8,127 nucleotides of DNA, from NCBI GenBank assembly GCA_024225895.1, contig JAAEMC010000014.1, positions 1 to 8,127 on the forward strand, given 5' to 3'. The notes below the pieces were generated by a model. That model saw only the letters and a program-made list of their open reading frames with translations, searched no databases and had not been told where the DNA came from. The translations under genes were made by a program, and so were the position numbers. This document shows positions 5,335 to 8,127 of this stretch, in pieces. Each line of letters opens with the position of its first letter. Within the stretch, counting starts at the first letter, position 1. This DNA comes from Desulfobacteraceae bacterium. GTDB lineage: Bacteria; Desulfobacterota; Desulfobacteria; Desulfobacterales; Desulfobacteraceae.

Positions 5335-6201
5335 ATGGAAAATGAGAAATTAAAAGAGCGGCTCTCCAGTATAAAAAGCCTTCCTACTCTTCCTGTCGTG
5401 GCCAGCAATGTAATTCAATTGACCCAGAATCCTGATTCCACCGCCCCTGAAATCGCCGATGCCATTTCCCAGGACCAGTCCCTTTCATCCAAAGTGCTGA
5501 TGACTGCCAATTCCGCCTATTACGGTTTTCCAGGGAAAATCAATACCATCAACTATGCCATTGTGGTCCTGGGACTGAATAATATTAAAAATATCGTGCT
5601 TTCCACTTCTATAATGGAACGTTTTTCCGAATCAGATGACGATTTTTTATTTGATCGCAAACAATTTTGGCAGCACTCTCTTTTGTGCGGCATTATTTCA
5701 AAAAAGATTTCCGAACACATGGGTATCAAGAATTTTGAAGAAATGTTCATGTGCGGTCTGCTCCACGATTTCGGCAAGGTGGTGCTGGATACCTATTTTC
5801 ACGAAGAATTTGTTCAAGCCCTTGAAATGGCGAAAACACAAGAAATTCCCATTAAAGATGCCGAGTACAAAATCTTTGGTTTCAACCATTCCGGTGTCGG
5901 TGCACTGCTGCTCAAGCGCTGGAGCCTTCCTCCTTCCATGGTCAAGTCTGTGGAGTTCCACCATAAGCCCGATGAAAAGAAAAGTGTGAAGCGAACCGCA
6001 TCCATTGTTCATGTAGCAGATTATCTGTGCCGGCGGATAGGCATTGGCAGTGGAGGGGATGATGTAACACCCACGCTTAATAAAAAGGCGTGGAATCTTC
6101 TGGAACTAAATGCAGAGATAATTAAAAAGATGACGATTCCCATTATCCAGGAGTTCAAATCTGCCACCGGGTTTCTGGGCAATGAAAAGGACTCAGAATG
6201 A
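5335..6201 (+). CDS. HDOD-domain signalling protein
   Basis: Cytosolic 288-residue protein made almost wholly of an HDOD (HD-related output) domain, about residues 10-215. The opening SIKSLPTLPVVASNVIQLTQ, the QDQSLSSKVLMTANSAYYG block (47-64) and the IVVLGLNNIKNIVLS helix (76-90) are typical. HDOD proteins act as output or scaffold modules in chemotaxis, motility and stress signalling, usually without proven enzymatic activity. Here the HD-type ligands look complete: His114, His144-Asp145 in LLHDFGK, His185 in NHSG, His209-His210 in EFHHKP, and Asp229 in HVADYL. The GYP motif of c-di-GMP phosphodiesterases is absent. AGGAA at 5325-5329, 5 bases before the ATG, fixes the start. The stop overlaps the kinase start as ATGA, so the two are probably translated together and work in one pathway. 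Confidence 0.93.
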   Translation: MENEKLKERLSSIKSLPTLPVVASNVIQLTQNPDSTAPEIADAISQDQSLSSKVLMTANSAYYGFPGKINTINYAIVVLGLNNIKNIVLSTSIMERFSESDDDFLFDRKQFWQHSLLCGIISKKISEHMGIKNFEEMFMCGLLHDFGKVVLDTYFHEEFVQALEMAKTQEIPIKDAEYKIFGFNHSGVGALLLKRWSLPPSMVKSVEFHHKPDEKKSVKRTASIVHVADYLCRRIGIGSGGDDVTPTLNKKAWNLLELNAEIIKKMTIPIIQEFKSATGFLGNEKDSE

Positions 6202-7796
6202 AAAAGGAGCGCCTTAAAGAAAATCATCAATTTCTAGCCAAGACCATTTCAGGGCTCACGGATCACATTGACCTTTTTGAAACTGTGCAGGATCTGTCCA
6301 GAAAAATTATTTCCCAGTTTGACCGCAAAAAGATTTTTCAAACCTTTTCACAGATTGTCAAGGAGGTTGTTGCGTACAAATATGCCGCGATTTTCCTTTT
6401 TGATAAAACAGACAAATCCTTTTTTGAAGCCTATAATACAGGTATTCCCAAAAACAGGCTGATAAAGCACCTGCCTGAAGAAAAAGTTATCACCTGGGTA
6501 ATGTACCAGGGAAGATGGACCGTCATTACGGACTTTGAAGATAAAAAGGCAACTAAAATATACAGCATTCTTCCCATTGTTGGACGAGAACAGTCTTTGG
6601 GTTTTATGTATATTGTCACGGATAATGATGAATCCTTTTATAATCGGAAATTTACCTCTATTTTAGGATTTGTGGCTTCCCAGACCGCAATTGCTTTGGA
6701 AAATTTGCGCCTTTACGACAAGATCAAATCCTCCCAGGCCTATCTTCAAAACATGGTGGAAAGCATCAGTAACGGGATCATGGCAATTGACATGGAAGGC
6801 AAGGTTACCTTGATCAACCGGAATACTACTGCAATTTTGGGCATTAAAACCAGACAAATCATTGGCCGGCATTACATGGATTTTTTAAAGGGCGGATTAA
6901 AAAAAGAAGTCAATAAGATTCACAAAGAGATCCAGAGCAAAGGGTATGCGGTTGAATCCATGGTCTCTTACAGGCCCTATAAGGAAGTCCAGATTACAGT
7001 GGGAATTACTGCCTCTCTTCTGACCGATCAAAACAAGGAAACCATCGGTACTATAGTTGTCTTCAGGAATATGTCCGCATCAACTGAAATCAAGCGCCTC
7101 ACACGCCTTGATAAAATGAAAAGTGAATTTGTGTCCAATGCATCCCATGAACTGCGAACCCCGTTGAGTATTATCAAATCCTATACAGAAGCATTATTAA
7201 CCCAGGTGGAGCACGAGGACATAGAAACCCGGGAACATTTTCTTTCGGTCATTGACAGCGAAACCGATCATTTGACCGGAATTGTGTCGAACTTTTTGGA
7301 TGTTTCCAGAATCGAATCAGGAACATATGGATTGGATTATTCGCAATTCTCCTTAAAAGAGTTGGTAAATTCAGTCATTGTAAGGTTTAAGGCTAAACTG
7401 ACCAATATTGATATTTTTACTGATTTTAAAGGAGATACACATGTTCTGGATGCAGATGAAGATAAAATCAGAGAAGTCTTAATCAATTTAATTGCTAACA
7501 GCGTGAAATTTTCGCCCACAGGTGGTATAGTAAGTATTACGGTTTTGGAACGTGATAAAAGCGTTATTTGCAGCATCTCTGACACGGGTATCGGCATTCC
7601 AAAAGATCAGCTCCCATTTATTTTTGATAAATTTTTCAGGGTTGACAATTCCGATACCTATGAAATTGAAGGAACCGGACTTGGCTTGTCTATAGTCAAG
7701 CATATTGTTGAATCACACGGCGGTTCAATGGTTGCGGAAAGCATTTTAGGCAAAGGGTCTGTTTTTACCTTTTCTCTTCCCAAAAAAAGGCGATAA
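6198..7796 (+). CDS. Soluble GAF-PAS sensor histidine kinase
   Basis: Cytoplasmic two-component sensor of 532 residues with no signal peptide or membrane segment. Order: N-terminal helical stretch (1-40); GAF domain (about 44-172) ending in the helix SQTAIALENLRLYDKIKSSQ; PAS domain (about 183-295) starting NMVESISNGIMAIDMEGKV; HisKA dimerisation domain with SHELRTPL, phospho-acceptor His317; HATPase_c domain with N box Asn430/Asn434 (INLIANSVKFSP), G1 DTGIGIP (Asp462), F box FDKFFR (476-481) and G2 GTGLGLS (492-498). All catalytic boxes are intact, so it should be active. The signal is intracellular; the ligand cannot be read, and no haem-type Cys/His motif stood out in GAF or PAS. AAAGGA at 6186-6191, 6 bases before the ATG, serves a start that overlaps the HDOD stop by 4 bases. 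A response regulator gene follows by one base, its likely phosphorylation partner. Confidence 0.96.
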   Translation: MKKERLKENHQFLAKTISGLTDHIDLFETVQDLSRKIISQFDRKKIFQTFSQIVKEVVAYKYAAIFLFDKTDKSFFEAYNTGIPKNRLIKHLPEEKVITWVMYQGRWTVITDFEDKKATKIYSILPIVGREQSLGFMYIVTDNDESFYNRKFTSILGFVASQTAIALENLRLYDKIKSSQAYLQNMVESISNGIMAIDMEGKVTLINRNTTAILGIKTRQIIGRHYMDFLKGGLKKEVNKIHKEIQSKGYAVESMVSYRPYKEVQITVGITASLLTDQNKETIGTIVVFRNMSASTEIKRLTRLDKMKSEFVSNASHELRTPLSIIKSYTEALLTQVEHEDIETREHFLSVIDSETDHLTGIVSNFLDVSRIESGTYGLDYSQFSLKELVNSVIVRFKAKLTNIDIFTDFKGDTHVLDADEDKIREVLINLIANSVKFSPTGGIVSITVLERDKSVICSISDTGIGIPKDQLPFIFDKFFRVDNSDTYEIEGTGLGLSIVKHIVESHGGSMVAESILGKGSVFTFSLPKKRR

Positions 7797-7797
7797 C

Positions 7798-8127
7798 ATG
7801 GAATACAAAAAACACATCTTAGTCATTGACGATATGAAACACATAAGGGAGATCCTCTGGTTCAGCCTGAAAAAGGAAGGGTATAAGTCTGCACTTGCTG
7901 AAAATGGAAAAGAGGGTATCAAACATCTCTTTAACCCAAAAAACAAGGTGGATCTTGTGCTTTTAGATGTAATGATGCCGGACATGGACGGGTTCCAGGT
8001 CCTGGAACACATAAGGACCTCAAATAATTCTCGTTCCAAGGTCCCTGTCATCATGCTGACGGCAAAAGCCCAGAAAGAGGATGTGATTAAAGGCGTTGGC
8101 AAAGGTGCCAATGACTATGTTTTAAAA
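7798..8127 (+). CDS. Response regulator receiver domain, truncated by window end
   Basis: The first 110 codons of a response regulator; the open reading continues past the window. The receiver (CheY-like) fold is complete in its key residues: the acidic pair Asp11-Asp12 in LVIDD, phospho-acceptor Asp57 in LLLDVMMPDMDGF, Thr88 in IMLTAKA, and Lys110 in DYVLK, the last codon visible. There is no way to tell whether an output domain (DNA-binding, GGDEF, HD-GYP) follows or whether it is a stand-alone receiver. AAAGG at 7786-7790, 7 bases before the ATG, is a good ribosome site, and the start lies one base after the kinase stop, so it is almost surely the cognate partner of that kinase. The fused reading of HDOD, kinase and regulator in one operon suggests a local phosphorelay. 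Confidence 0.94.
   Translation, partial: MEYKKHILVIDDMKHIREILWFSLKKEGYKSALAENGKEGIKHLFNPKNKVDLVLLDVMMPDMDGFQVLEHIRTSNNSRSKVPVIMLTAKAQKEDVIKGVGKGANDYVLK

Noticed and set aside
5698..6012. Antisense open readings of about 60-120 codons under the HDOD, kinase and other genes
   Set aside because: They lie opposite strongly conserved domains, lack ribosome sites and show no family resemblance; they are shadows of the + strand genes.
7746..8111. Minus-strand reading of 121 codons at the window end
   Set aside because: It is opposite the receiver domain, whose catalytic residues are all in place on the + strand.

Overview
The window is a gene-dense stretch in which every supported gene lies on the + strand. 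Base composition is moderately AT-rich. The gene set is a spermidine pathway, a short PiT-family anion transporter with its PhoU-like partner, and an HDOD protein with a soluble histidine kinase and response regulator. This mix and the protein style suggest an anaerobic Desulfobacterota (former Deltaproteobacteria), perhaps a Desulfobacteraceae-like sulfate reducer. That assignment is inference from gene style; no rRNA or other marker is present.

Region 1 (35-3165) is a probable four-gene operon. It starts with a tandem S-adenosylmethionine decarboxylase that has two SpeD-like domains in one chain. Spermidine synthase (speE) follows 24 bases later, then a GNAT acetyltransferase, then a DUF2156 protein related to the C-terminal domain of phosphatidylglycerol lysyltransferase. 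The first two genes supply decarboxylated SAM and use it to aminopropylate putrescine to spermidine. The C-terminal SpeD-like half keeps the Ser/His/Cys residues at exactly the same spacing as the first half, but has lost the aromatic residue expected to hold the adenine of SAM. It may therefore decarboxylate another substrate. This is the most interesting observation here.

Region 2 (3166-4992) begins with a non-coding leader that holds a 7-3-7 palindrome, overlapping hairpins and a TTGACA-type promoter candidate. It continues with a very AT-rich DUF47/PhoU-like gene directly abutting a PiT-family permease of 314 residues. The second signature motif of the permease reads GANN rather than GAND.

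Region 3 (4993-5334) is a 342-base non-coding gap with several inverted repeats, including a perfect 6-bp stem closed by a GTGA (GNRA-type) loop. A sigma-70-like promoter candidate sits at its downstream end.

Region 4 (5335-8127) is a signalling operon: an HDOD protein that keeps a full set of HD-type metal ligands, a cytoplasmic GAF-PAS histidine kinase whose start overlaps the HDOD stop, and the receiver domain of a response regulator cut off by the window end. I saw no mobile element, CRISPR array, tRNA or rRNA.
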